Part shown: positions 1-7,763 of the stretch, in pieces | How positions within the stretch are numbered: the stretch's first letter is position 1 | Layout: each line of letters begins with the position of its first letter | NCBI GenBank assembly: GCA_964390645.1 | Contig: CAYMLL010000263.1 | Span: 1-11,083 of the forward strand | From: CAYMLL01 sp964390645 | Lineage (GTDB): Bacteria; Planctomycetota; UBA8108 | Direction: 5' to 3' | Length of the DNA: 11,083 nt | The notes under the pieces: generated by a model | The model's input: only the letters and a program-made list of their open reading frames with translations | What the model was told of the DNA's origin: nothing | The model's database searches: none | Program-made: the position numbers and the translations under genes

Positions 1-1
1 G

Positions 2-994
2 TGCCTCGCCTACAGCAACGACCGGGGCCGCACGTTCACCGAGTACGAGGGCAACCCGGTCGTCAAGCACAACGGTCGCGACCCGAAGATCATCTGGTAC
101 GCGCCGGGCGAGCACTGGGTGATGGCGGTGTACAGCCAGCACGAGAAGAAGCGGACCGTCGCCTTTCACTCCTCGAGGAACCTCCGGGACTGGAGGCTCG
201 AGAGCCGCCTGGACGGCTACTACGAGTGCCCCGAGCTCTTCGAGCTGCCGGTCGATGACGATGCGCGGAAGACACGCTGGGTCGTCTTCGCCGCCGACGC
301 CCGCTACGTCATCGGCGACTTCGACGGCAAGGTCTTCACTCCGCTTCACGAGGGCAAGCACCGCGTCCACCACGGCAGCTACTACGCATCGCAGACCTTC
401 AGCAACGCCCCGGATGATCGGCGGATCCAGATCGGCTGGGCGCGTATCCCGATGCCGGGCATGGCGTTCAACCAGGCATTCAGCCTGCCGCACCGGCTGA
501 CGCTTCGTACGACCGACGCTGGCGAGCGCCTCTTCGCGGAGCCCGTGCGCGAGATCGAGAAGCTGTACCGGCGCAAGCACGCCGTCGAGGACCGACCGCT
601 CGACGGCAGCCGGACGGTCGACCTGGCCGTCTCCGGGGAGCTCTTCGACGTCCGCGCCGGCTTCGAACTCGGGGGCGCCGGAGCCGTCGGCGTCGACATC
701 GGCGGCAACCGCATCACCTACGACGTCGCGGCGAAGAAGCTCGCGGGCGCGGACCTCGCACCGGTCGACGGCAAGGTCGAGATCCGCGTCCTCGTCGACC
801 GCCCGATGCTCGAAATCATCGGCAATCGCGGCCGCGTCTACATCACCGGCGGACGCGGCGAGCGCGGCGAGGTCGCCGCGATCCGCGCCTTCGCCACCGG
901 CGGCGAGGCCCGGCTGCTCCGCCTCGAGGCCCACGAGCTGAAGTCGATCTGGAGAAAGCGCCCGAAGTCCGCGTCCGACGACACCGGCAGGTGA
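2..994 (+). CDS. Glycoside hydrolase family 32 (levanase/fructan beta-fructosidase-like), 5' end outside window
   Basis: This is the C-terminal part of a GH32 enzyme, a family that hydrolyses beta-fructosides such as levan, inulin or sucrose. The frame is open from the left edge, so the gene starts upstream, and the N-terminal Asp nucleophile motif (NDPNG-type) is not visible. Seen here: AYSNDRGRTF near the edge; the RDPK motif (Arg-Asp codons at 77-82), the transition-state stabiliser of the family; and ECPELF, whose Glu (codon 224-226) is the expected acid/base catalyst. Next come GMAFNQAFSLP and PVREIEKL, typical of the end of the five-blade propeller, then a beta-sandwich module ending in LEAHELKSIW, a usual GH32 C-terminus. 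An ATG at 119 lies inside the catalytic domain and is not the start. Exact substrate cannot be told. The family call is confident, the levanase label less so. Confidence 0.93.
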   Translation, partial: CLAYSNDRGRTFTEYEGNPVVKHNGRDPKIIWYAPGEHWVMAVYSQHEKKRTVAFHSSRNLRDWRLESRLDGYYECPELFELPVDDDARKTRWVVFAADARYVIGDFDGKVFTPLHEGKHRVHHGSYYASQTFSNAPDDRRIQIGWARIPMPGMAFNQAFSLPHRLTLRTTDAGERLFAEPVREIEKLYRRKHAVEDRPLDGSRTVDLAVSGELFDVRAGFELGGAGAVGVDIGGNRITYDVAAKKLAGADLAPVDGKVEIRVLVDRPMLEIIGNRGRVYITGGRGERGEVAAIRAFATGGEARLLRLEAHELKSIWRKRPKSASDDTGR

Positions 995-1183
995 AGGTCT
1001 TCAGCACCAAGGGCCAGTCCCGACCCACGGACCCGTCCGACACGCGGGGCCGCGGATGCAGCGACGCAGCCGGCGGGCGTCGAGACATGCGGGCCAGTGC
1101 CGGGATCGCACCAGTCCGTGGTACTCGCCCGCCGCCAGCGCGCCGCGGGGTCTCCACGACCCCCCCCCGCACCCCGCGCCCCC

Positions 1184-1193
1184 NNNNNNNNNN
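1184..1193. other. Assembly gap (10 N)
   Basis: Ten undefined bases join two contig ends. The round number suggests a placeholder, so the real distance is unknown. The gap is bounded by C-rich sequence on the left and an inverted repeat on the right, both hard to sequence through. Confidence 0.97.
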
Positions 1194-1239
1194 GCCGGCG
1201 ACACCGGGGGCCCTCGCAGATCCCCGTGGTGTCGCCGGC
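1194..1239. repeat. Strong inverted repeat at the edge of the gap
   Basis: The arms GCCGGCGACACC (1194-1205) and GGTGTCGCCGGC (1228-1239) are perfectly complementary over 12 bp. Extra G/C pairing is possible towards the loop (GGGG at 1206-1209 with CCCC at 1222-1225, with a 2-nt bulge). It abuts the N gap directly. It has no following T-run, so it is not a canonical intrinsic terminator, although it lies between GH32 and deoC. A sequencing or assembly artefact at the contig end is also possible. Confidence 0.6.
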
Positions 1240-1447
1240 GGCCGCGGGCTCGCAGGGTCCGAGGATGGACCGGTCTGCCTCTGCCCCCGGAGCCGGGAAA
1301 CGACGCACCGGCTCGACAGACGAGCTCGGCGCCCGTAGCCTGCAAGGACCGCGTCGCTCGTGGGAGCGGATCCCTCGAGCAGAAGGCCGGGGTGATGCGC
1401 GCCATCGCCCTGACGGCTGACGCGTTATCGAGAGCGACCCCGAACAC

Positions 1448-1453
1448 GAGGAG
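1448..1453 (+). promoter_or_regulatory. Ribosome-binding site deciding the GTG start of deoC
   Basis: GAGGAG lies 6 nt before the GTG at 1460. The frame upstream of this GTG runs back to a TGA without another start codon, so the Shine-Dalgarno match and the frame together fix a GTG start. Confidence 0.7.
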
Positions 1454-1459
1454 CCGATC

Positions 1460-2176
1460 GTGGACCCCAGCTACGAGGACATCGCCGGGATGATCGATCA
1501 CTCGCTGCTCAACCCGACACTGACGCGGGTGCAGCTGGAGGACGGGTGCCGGCTGGCCCGAGCCTACGACGTGGCCAGCGTCTGCATCCTGCCGTACGCG
1601 CTGGCGCGATGCGCCGAGCTGCTGGCCGGCAGCGACGTGCGCGCGAGCACGACCATCGGCTTTCCGCACGGCGGGAACGCCACCGCGGTCAAGATCGCCG
1701 AAGCGGAGCAGGCGCTGCGCGACGGCGGCGAGGAGCTCGACATGGTCGTCAACATCTCGCGGGTTCTCGGCGGCGACTGGGATCCCGTGACCAGGGAGAT
1801 CGAGGCGGTCACGACGGCGACGCACGCGGCCGGGAGGAAGGTCAAGGTCATCTTCGAGAACTGCTATCTCGAGGACGAGCACAAGATCCGACTCTGCGAG
1901 ATCTGCGGCGAGCTGAACGTCGACTGGGTGAAGACCTCCACCGGCTACGGCACGGGCGGCGCCACGGACGACGACCTGAGGCTCATGCGGACCCACTCGC
2001 CCGAGCACGTGCAGGTGAAGGCGGCCGGCGGCGTCCGCACGCTCGACCGGCTCATCGAGGTTCGCTCCATCGGCGTGACACGCGTCGGAGCCTCGGGCAC
2101 CGCGGTGATCCTCGACGCCTGCCGCGAGAAGCTCGGGCTCCAGCCGATCGACCCGGCGCGCCACGATGAGCCGTGA
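1460..2176 (+). CDS. deoC: Deoxyribose-phosphate aldolase
   Basis: DeoC cleaves 2-deoxyribose 5-phosphate to glyceraldehyde 3-phosphate and acetaldehyde in cytoplasmic deoxynucleoside breakdown. The 238-residue protein covers the whole class I aldolase TIM barrel at the usual bacterial size. Visible motifs are IDHSLLNPTLT (residues 12-22), ELDMVVNI with the catalytic Asp94, KVIFENCYL (129-137), VKTSTGYG with the Schiff-base Lys158, VKAAGGVRT with the second active-site Lys187, and the phosphate-binding ASGTAVIL (211-218). Translation starts at GTG. The stop lies 46 bp before the sulfatase ATG, so the two may be co-transcribed, though no functional link is obvious. No other deo-operon gene (deoA, deoB, deoD) is present in the window. 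The acetaldehyde product could be a substrate for an aldehyde dehydrogenase such as the one at 8203, but the genes are about 6 kb apart and this is only an idea. Confidence 0.96.
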   Translation: MDPSYEDIAGMIDHSLLNPTLTRVQLEDGCRLARAYDVASVCILPYALARCAELLAGSDVRASTTIGFPHGGNATAVKIAEAEQALRDGGEELDMVVNISRVLGGDWDPVTREIEAVTTATHAAGRKVKVIFENCYLEDEHKIRLCEICGELNVDWVKTSTGYGTGGATDDDLRLMRTHSPEHVQVKAAGGVRTLDRLIEVRSIGVTRVGASGTAVILDACREKLGLQPIDPARHDEP

Positions 2177-2222
2177 AGGGGCAGCAGGACTCCAGACCCG
2201 TCAGAGAGGCGAGAACCGGACC

Positions 2223-3918
2223 ATGAAGAGCTTCCAGGACCGTCGGCCCTCACTCTCGTGCGCCCTCCCCGTCGCCGTCGCCTCGTGCTGTCTTGCCCCC
2301 GCGCAGGCAACNNNNNNNNNNGCGTGGCCGCCCGGGGGCCCCCTCCCGGGCGGGCGCGGGGGCGGGGGCGGCCGCCTGGGGGGTTCTGCCCGCGGGCGAA
2401 GGCCCGCCCGCCGACACCACCGGCCCACGTCTCCCCAACATCGTCTTCTTCCTCGTCGACGACCTCGGCTGGAGTGACGTGGGCTGCAACGGCGGCCGCT
2501 TCTACGAGACGCCGAACGTCGATCGCCTCGCCCGCGAGGGCGTGCGCTTCACCCGGGCCTACGCGGCCTGCCATGTCTGCTCGCCGACTCGCGCCAGCAT
2601 CCTGACCGGCAAGTACCCCGCGCGGCTCCACCTGACGGACTGGCTGCCGGGTCGCAGGGACTTCCCCTTTCAGACCCTCGAGGGCGCCGAGATCCACCAG
2701 CAGCTGCCCGACGCGGAGACCACCCTTGCCGAGGCGCTGAAGACCCACGGCTATCGCACCGCCATCTACGGCAAGTGGCACCTGGGCGAGGAGCCCTCGG
2801 GACCCCGGAAGCACGGGTTCGACGTGCAGGTGCCCCGGTGGAACAAGGGATGGCCACGAGCGGGATATCACTCGCCGCTGCGCCTCGATGGCCTCGAAGA
2901 CTCTCCGGGCGACTATCTGACCGACCGCCTCACCGACGAGGCGCTGGGCTTCATCGAAGAGAACAGGAGCCGGCCGTTCTTCCTGTATCTGTCGCACTTC
3001 GCGGTCCACGACCCGATCCAGGGCCGGGCCGACCTGGTCGCGAAGTACCGCGACAAGCTGCGACAGACCGAGCGGCCGCGGGGTGCGGCCTTCGTGCTCG
3101 AGGGCAACCCGGACGAGCCGCAGCCGACTCCTCGCCGCCGGCTCGACGAGCTGATCGAGCAGCCCTCGCATCAGGGCTACCGGGTGCTTCCCGGGCGCAC
3201 GGTCAAGATCAAGCAGCGGCAGGACAACGTCCAGTTCGCCGCCATGGTGGAGTCGATGGACCAGAGCCTCGGCCGTGTCCTCGCCAGGCTCGACGGGCTC
3301 GATCTCGAGGCGCGGACGATCGTGGTCTTCTTCTCGGACAACGGCGGCATGTCGGCGGCGAACTTCGGCAATCCCCGCCGGGTGGTGTCCGGAGCCCGAC
3401 TCGACACGGCGTACTCGACCTCCAACCTGCCCCTGCGAGCGGGCAAGGGATGGCTCTACGAGGGAGGCATCCGCGTACCGATGATCGTCAAGTGGCCCGG
3501 CCACGGAAAGCCGGGCGCCGTCTGCGAGGAGCCGGTCGTCAGCACCGACTTCTATCCGTCGATTCTCGAGATGGCGGGGCTGCCCGCCCGACCGCGGCAG
3601 CACCTGGACGGAGCGAGCTTCGCGCCGGCGCTGAAGGGTGAACCCTTCGCGCGCAAGGCGATCTACTGGCACTTCCCGCACTACAGCAACCACGGCATGC
3701 AGAGCCCGGGCGGGGCCGTCCTGTCGGGAGACTACAAGCTCCTCGAGTACTTCGAGAACAGCCGTGTGCAGCTCTTCAACCTCGACAAGGACCCCGGCGA
3801 GCGGAACGACCTCGTGAAGGCGCAGCCGCAGAAGGCCTCCGAGCTGCTGTCGGCGCTGCGGGCCTGGCGCAAGGAGGTGTCGGCTCGCATGCCGCGGGTG
3901 AAGCGGACCGGCTCGTGA
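2223..3918 (+). CDS. Secreted sulfatase (formylglycine type, alkaline-phosphatase fold), split by an assembly gap
   Basis: A sulfatase of the large S1 family, expected to remove sulfate esters from polysaccharides outside the cytoplasm. The ATG at 2223 opens a signal peptide (MKSFQ..., hydrophobic core ALPVAVASCCLAPAQA) that runs into the N gap. After the gap the catalytic domain continues in a different frame, so the gap is not truly 10 bases. Motifs: FFLVDDLGW with metal-binding Asp-Asp (2458-2463); CSPTR with the Cys (codon 2578-2580) that is converted to formylglycine; TGKYPARLH; YGKWHLG (Lys codon 2773-2775); FFSDNGG (Asp-Asn 3337-3342); RAGKGWLYEGGIRVP; and the C-terminal GDYKLLEYFE...RVQLFNLDKDPGE. 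The catalytic part is about 500 residues, normal for the family and complete at its C-terminus. Use of CxPxR implies a formylglycine-generating enzyme elsewhere. About 80 extremely GC-rich bases just after the gap encode no family sequence and may be assembly error. The polysaccharide substrate is unknown. Confidence 0.93.
2312..2321. other. Assembly gap (10 N) inside the sulfatase gene
   Basis: Ten undefined bases between the sulfatase signal peptide (frame of 2223) and its catalytic domain (frame of 2422). The frames differ, so the true gap length, or the flanking sequence, is wrong by a non-multiple of three. Confidence 0.97.
2330..2351. repeat. GC-rich hairpin at the right edge of the second gap
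   Basis: GCCCGGG (2330-2336) and CCCGGGC (2345-2351) form a perfect 7-bp stem with an 8-nt loop. It sits within a run of nearly pure G/C (2322-2410), including G-tracts at 2360-2372. This resembles the hairpin beside the first gap and probably explains the break in the assembly. Confidence 0.5.
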
Positions 3919-4154
3919 GCAAGATCAGCCTCGACTCCGCCCCCGGGGCCCGTCCGGGCGCCGACGCCGTCACCGTCGCTGCGCGGGCCGGGCGCCGAGC
4001 ACACCGGAAGGCGGTCGGCGGGCGGCTTGTTCGATCTTGCTCTTGGACATCGCCGGTCCTCTCGTGACACAATCAAGGCCGCGACAACGGCTTCGAGGCG
4101 ACCCGGCTGTTCGCCCGACCGTCCCTCCGATGGTGTCTTGTCGGTATTTCCACG

Positions 4155-6260
4155 ATGATGCCCGACCTCGACGATCCCGCCGGGACGCAGGACGCAGGTC
4201 CCTCTCCAGAGCTGCCCACCAGGCGACGGACAGGGGCGACGGCTGTCGTGATCTGGGCGCTCGCCGGCTGGACCTGCGCGGACACCGTATCGGCGGACTC
4301 GTGGAACCATCCGACGTTCGGCTACGTCGGTCGCTGGAGACAGTACCACCGCAACTCGAGGCGCATCGGGCTCGGGACGGCCACCCTGATCGCTCCGAGG
4401 TGGGCCTTGACGGCGAAGCACGTCGCCCAGTTCAAGATCGACCGTCCCAACGGCGGCAGCGCGGTGATACGCTTCGGAGGCGGCAGGGTCGAGCGCCAGG
4501 TCGCGCGGGCCTACCCGGCTCCCGGAGTGGACATCGCCCTGGTGGAGCTCCGCAGACCGGTCGGGAACATCGCTCCCGTCGCGCTGCTGAACGGTCGGTT
4601 CCGGCGTAACGAAGGCGTCGTCGTGTTCACGATGATCGGCTCGACAGGCGGAGTCCATCACCATCGAAACCGTCGGGGCAGGGGCAACTCGAACGGCAGG
4701 GGCTTTCGCCACTCTCGCGACTCGAACGGCCGCCGGCCGGGCAGAGCCGGGGACAGCGGGGGCGCCTGGGTGCTCGAGAGGTTCGGCAACAGCCCCGACG
4801 TGCAGTTCTCCGTCATTCACGGTGGTGGCGCGGGTCCGCAGGTGGGCCCGCTCCAGAACTGGATCCGCCGGAAGATGGCCGACTCCGGCGAGGAAGCGAC
4901 GTGGGTTCGCAAGTCGGAGGTCCGCAACGGCACGCGATCGAGTCTCTACAGGTGGACCGGAAGCGGTCGCTTCGGCTCCTGGTACGACATGGGCAACTGG
5001 AATCCGAACGGGCGGGCGGGAGCCTTCGGACCGCTCGATCCCGACCCGACGACGACCGTACAGCTGACGTGGAGGGGAGGCCCGCGGGGCTGGCATCACG
5101 CCCAGCCGCGGCTGAACCGGAGCTGGAGTCTCGGACATATCGACTTCCGGGCGTCGCGGGATCATGACTTCACGATCCGCAGCCCGAGAAACTGGGACGA
5201 CACCACCGGAGAGGGTCGAAAGACGATCCTCCTGAACGGCAGCCAGGGTACGGCTGTCACGGCACGGTCCGATCCCGACGGCGCGTTCAGCTACCACTTC
5301 GACAGCGGCGTACGGGTCCTGGTGAACGAGGATCTCGACTGGAACGTCCAGGGAGACGAGACGGTCGTCGTGCTCGGCAGGCTCTCGGGATCCGGCAAGA
5401 TCATCAAGACCGGAAGCGGGACTCTCGCGTTCCGGCAAACGGCGAGCCGCACGACGAACAACGGCACGAACCCGCTGGAGATCCACGACGGAACCGTGGA
5501 GCTCGCCAAGCAGCCGGGCTCCGACTCGACGATCGCCGCGGACATCCTGATCCTCGGAGCGAACGCCAAGCTGCGAATCGGACAAGACGAGCAGATCGCC
5601 GACTCTGTCACCGTGGAGGTCCGCGAGGGGGTCTTTCATCTCGATGGCAAGCTCGAGACGATCGCCTCGCTGCTGGTCGACGACGACGGCGCCCTCGACC
5701 TCGAGAGTAGCTCGGCCAGACTGACCGTCGCCGGCGACGCCGTCCTCCACGGCGACCTGATCTGCCACGGCGGCGGCGCGCTGGACGTGCAGGGGACCCT
5801 CTCGCTCGCTGCCGCGACCCGCTTCGTCGCGCCGGACTCGCTCCTCGCGGACACCGTCTATACCATCGCCGGCTACGGCACGCTCGACATGGCCGACAAG
5901 CTCGGGGGAGACAGCATCCCGGCGACCCACGTCGTCGACTACGGAAGCGGCAGCAACGACGAGATCTCGCTGGTGCCCCGATCCGGCTTCGTCCGCGGCA
6001 ACTGCAACGGCGATGGCAGGGTCGACATCTCCGACGCCACCTGCACCCTGAACTGGCTGTTCCTCGGCGGGTCGCCTCCCGGCTGCCTCGCCGGCACGAA
6101 CACCAACGGCGACGGCACCGTCGACATCGCGGACCCGACCTATCTCCTGAACCACCTCTTCCTGGGCGGCGCTGCGCCGCCGGAACCCTATCTGCACTGC
6201 AAGACGTCCGACCGCGAGACGGACGTGGAGCTCGGCTGCGCAGAGGGCTCGTGTCCGTGA
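4155..6260 (+). CDS. Secreted trypsin-like serine protease with autotransporter-type repeat and C-terminal dockerin
   Basis: A 701-residue modular exported protein. A basic N-region (PTRRRTG, 21-27) and hydrophobic stretch ATAVVIWALAGW form a signal peptide, with likely cleavage near SA (46-47). The protease domain (about 50-245) has a full chymotrypsin-type triad: His89 in LTAKHV, Asp126 in GVDIALV, Ser201 in GDSGG. Between Asp and Ser lies an Arg/Gly/His/Asn-rich segment (165-198). Residues 408-455 (SGSGKIIKTGSGTLAF...GTVEL) match the autotransporter-associated beta-strand repeat, with more Gly-rich beta sequence to 560. The C-terminus (615-674) has two EF-hand-like dockerin halves, NCNGDGRVDISD and NTNGDGTVDIAD, each followed by LNWLFLGG/LNHLFLGG, a style common in planctomycetes. 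No outer-membrane barrel domain follows. Two ATGs (4155, 4158) are possible starts and no strong Shine-Dalgarno is seen. Substrate is unknown. Confidence 0.88.
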   Translation: MMPDLDDPAGTQDAGPSPELPTRRRTGATAVVIWALAGWTCADTVSADSWNHPTFGYVGRWRQYHRNSRRIGLGTATLIAPRWALTAKHVAQFKIDRPNGGSAVIRFGGGRVERQVARAYPAPGVDIALVELRRPVGNIAPVALLNGRFRRNEGVVVFTMIGSTGGVHHHRNRRGRGNSNGRGFRHSRDSNGRRPGRAGDSGGAWVLERFGNSPDVQFSVIHGGGAGPQVGPLQNWIRRKMADSGEEATWVRKSEVRNGTRSSLYRWTGSGRFGSWYDMGNWNPNGRAGAFGPLDPDPTTTVQLTWRGGPRGWHHAQPRLNRSWSLGHIDFRASRDHDFTIRSPRNWDDTTGEGRKTILLNGSQGTAVTARSDPDGAFSYHFDSGVRVLVNEDLDWNVQGDETVVVLGRLSGSGKIIKTGSGTLAFRQTASRTTNNGTNPLEIHDGTVELAKQPGSDSTIAADILILGANAKLRIGQDEQIADSVTVEVREGVFHLDGKLETIASLLVDDDGALDLESSSARLTVAGDAVLHGDLICHGGGALDVQGTLSLAAATRFVAPDSLLADTVYTIAGYGTLDMADKLGGDSIPATHVVDYGSGSNDEISLVPRSGFVRGNCNGDGRVDISDATCTLNWLFLGGSPPGCLAGTNTNGDGTVDIADPTYLLNHLFLGGAAPPEPYLHCKTSDRETDVELGCAEGSCP

Positions 6261-6323
6261 CACACCAACGGACCGCCGGATAACCGCGGCGTCCCGCATC
6301 CGACGCCCCGGGTCAGCAGCCAC

Positions 6324-6342
6324 CTCCCGGCGAGGCCGGGAG
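6324..6342. terminator. Hairpin between convergent genes (possible bidirectional terminator)
   Basis: CTCCCGGC (6324-6331), loop GAG, GCCGGGAG (6335-6342): a perfect 8-bp stem with a 3-nt loop. It sits in the 146-bp space between the stops of the plus-strand protease gene and the minus-strand YbjQ gene. There is no T-run on either side, so it is a candidate by position and symmetry only. Confidence 0.45.
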
Positions 6343-6406
6343 CGACGACGCGTCACCGCTCTTCGATGGGCAACCTCCTCGGTCGGCGACCCGGACCTGC
6401 TCGCAC

Positions 6407-6742
6407 CTACTCGTCCTCCACCACGACCGCGGTGCCGTAGGCCATCATCTCGGCTGCACCGCCCATGATGACGGAGGTCTGGAACTGCAGGCTGATCACC
6501 GCGTTGGCGCCGAGCTTCTCCGCCTTTGCGGTCATGCGGTCCAGGGCCTGCTCACGACTCTCGGAGAGCAGCTTGGCGTACTCCGTGACCTCGCCGCCTA
6601 CCAGGTTGCGCAGGCCGGCCATGATGTCCTTCCCGACGTGACGTGCGCGGATGGCGTTGCCGGACACGAGACCGAGGGTTCGTACGATTCTCTTGCCCGA
6701 GACCATCGGACTGGTCACCACGAGCATCTCGTCTTCAGCCAT
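6407..6742 (-). CDS. YbjQ/UPF0145 family protein
   Basis: A 111-residue cytoplasmic protein of the YbjQ (UPF0145, formerly DUF74) family, whose members form small ring-like oligomers and whose biochemical role is not established. The features I recognise are VVTSPMVSGKRIVRTLGLVSGNAI at the N-terminus, DIMAGLRNLVGGEVTEY in the middle, the helix with KLLSESREQALDRM, LGANAVISLQF, and the C-terminal GTAVVV. The order and spacing match Escherichia coli YbjQ as I recall it, and the length is normal. It follows the upstream membrane-protein gene after only 3 nt, so the two are almost certainly co-transcribed and perhaps translationally coupled. A GGTGGAAG stretch within the end of the upstream gene may serve as ribosome-binding site. 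Confidence 0.9.
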   Translation of the reverse strand: MAEDEMLVVTSPMVSGKRIVRTLGLVSGNAIRARHVGKDIMAGLRNLVGGEVTEYAKLLSESREQALDRMTAKAEKLGANAVISLQFQTSVIMGGAAEMMAYGTAVVVEDE

Positions 6743-6745
6743 GGA

Positions 6746-7012
6746 TCAATCTTCCACCGAGTTGTACTTGTCCGTCCTGGACGCTTTCAGACGCTGGCTC
6801 AACACCACGAAGAACAGGACTGTCAGCCCGATCACGACGGCCGGCACTCCGAGCTTGATGAACCACGGCACGTCGGGATCCTGGATGACGTCGACGATGA
6901 ACCAGTAGGCGCCCACGCCGTAGACCAGGATCAGGCCGAGGATCACCATCCCCTGCCCCGCTCTCGAGCCGATACGGGTCACCAGATCGTCGGATTTCTC
7001 GGCTTCGCTCAT
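6746..7012 (-). CDS. Small two-helix membrane protein
   Basis: An 88-residue hypothetical protein that I do not recognise as a named family. It has a charged N-terminus (MSEAEKSDD), a hydrophobic helix at about 21-41 (GMVILGLILVYGVGAYWFIV), a short Asp/Pro linker (DVIQDPDVPW), and a second helix at about 51-72. A basic, charged tail (RLKASRTDKYNSVED) follows, so both ends probably lie in the cytoplasm. A strong GGAGGAAGG ribosome-binding site precedes the ATG. It is the first gene of a two-gene unit with the YbjQ gene. It may anchor or present the YbjQ protein at the membrane, but that is inference from gene order alone. Confidence 0.8.
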   Translation of the reverse strand: MSEAEKSDDLVTRIGSRAGQGMVILGLILVYGVGAYWFIVDVIQDPDVPWFIKLGVPAVVIGLTVLFFVVLSQRLKASRTDKYNSVED

Positions 7013-7021
7013 CCTTCCTCC
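7013..7021 (-). promoter_or_regulatory. Ribosome-binding site of the small membrane protein gene
   Basis: Minus-strand GGAGGAAGG directly precedes the ATG at 7012, with the GGAGG core 4 nt from the start. It supports this start and the reality of the short gene. Confidence 0.65.
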
Positions 7022-7165
7022 GGACCGGAGAACACCGCAAGTCGAGGCAGGCGGTCGACGACGGAGTCGTCGGTCCTTCCGTCGTCAGCGCCTTCGGAAA
7101 CCGTATCCCGCACACTGCAGCACACGACTTTCCCGGAGTCGAGAGCGACCCGACGGAATTCCAGC

Positions 7166-7753
7166 TCACGCCCGGATCAGCAGCTCGGAAATGGGCTCCG
7201 CGCTCTCCTCGAAAGCGCCCACCGGGCAGCAGAGCTGCTGCAGGATGGCGAGATAATCGTGCGCGCCGCGGATCTGTCCCCCGGCCTTGCGCGCCCACTC
7301 CTTGTACTCCACGTAGCTCGGTCCGCCTTCGCCGCCGAGACAGTGCGTGATGACGCGGGTCATGTCGGTCTGGAAGGCGAGCGCGATCAGGTCCGTCAAC
7401 AACTCGATAGGCTCCTGCATGCCGTTCTTGCCCTGCGGCTGCAGCCGTACGCCCTCCTCGTCGAAGCCGGGACGCCCCCGCTCGAGTATGTCCTCCTTGT
7501 CGCTCAGACGCTTCTCGACGTCGCGGCTCGACGCGAGGTACGGCTGCAGCCGCCGGTGGTCGAGGCGGCCGAGATTGCGCCGCAGGTCCTTCACGCTGCC
7601 GAGCGCGGTGCCGAGGATGCTGCGGTCCAGCTCCAGGCGAGCCAGCGCCTCGGCCAGGTGCCACCTGTCGGCCGGCGGAAACAGCCGCTCGAAGACGCCT
7701 CGGTAGTTCGCGGTGGCGGGAATGTCGACGCCGAGCGGGTTCCGCGACAGCGT
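7166..7753 (-). pseudogene. DUF1552 protein remnant (internal part only)
   Basis: About 195 codons of a DUF1552 protein, a planctomycete-rich family of unknown function usually encoded next to DUF1592/DUF1587-type cytochrome genes. In frame from 7753 I read TLSRNPLGVDIPA, YRGVFERLFPPADRWH, LELDRSILGTALGSVKDL, RRNLGRLDHRRLQPYL, RDVEKRL, ELLTDLIALAFQTDMTRVIT and then EYKEWARKAGG. This is the order of the middle part of the family. The N-terminal half (expected about 190 residues) is absent and replaced by a WD40 piece in another frame. The C-terminal quarter (the usual LLDNTLVLYGSG-like region) is missing too: the frame ends at a TGA after PISELLIRA. No start codon with ribosome-binding site exists at the beginning; the GTG at 7594 lies inside the domain. 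I therefore call it a broken gene. A short functional protein from 7594 cannot be excluded. Confidence 0.72.
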
Positions 7754-7763
7754 CCGGGTACCG

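Larger units (their letters stand above)
995..1459. other. Non-coding stretch containing a scaffold gap
   Basis: I find no convincing gene in these 465 bases. Open frames exist on both strands but are Arg/Pro-rich, without family motifs, and cross the 10-N gap at 1184-1193. The left side of the gap is C-rich (a run of ten C at 1159-1168, with more C-tracts up to 1183). The right side starts with a strong inverted repeat. The last part (1383-1459) leads into the deoC ribosome-binding site. No tRNA, riboswitch or clear sigma-70 promoter could be recognised. Confidence 0.6.

Noticed and set aside
1945..3693. Long minus-strand open frame opposite deoC and the sulfatase
   Set aside because: Crosses the N gap and mirrors two well-recognised plus-strand genes; no family features of its own.
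3917..4042. 10-bp inverted repeat GAGCAAGATC / GATCTTGCTC flanking the sulfatase-protease spacer
   Set aside because: Perfect but short, with 106 bp between the arms and no transposase, target duplication or operator context; treated as probable coincidence.
3915..4067. 50-codon plus-strand ORF overlapping the sulfatase stop (GTGA overlap)
   Set aside because: Arg/Ala/Gly-rich with no motif, no hydrophobic segment and no ribosome-binding site; overlap with a stop is expected by chance in such DNA.
4043..4073. Possible sigma-70 promoter (TTGGAC, 19 nt, CACAAT) before the protease gene
   Set aside because: Only 3 of 6 and 4 of 6 consensus matches with a suboptimal spacer; not enough to call.
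3732..6356. Very long minus-strand open frame (874 codons) opposite the protease gene
   Set aside because: Composition is that of a GC-rich antisense shadow; no motifs, while the plus strand encodes clear protease, repeat and dockerin sequence.
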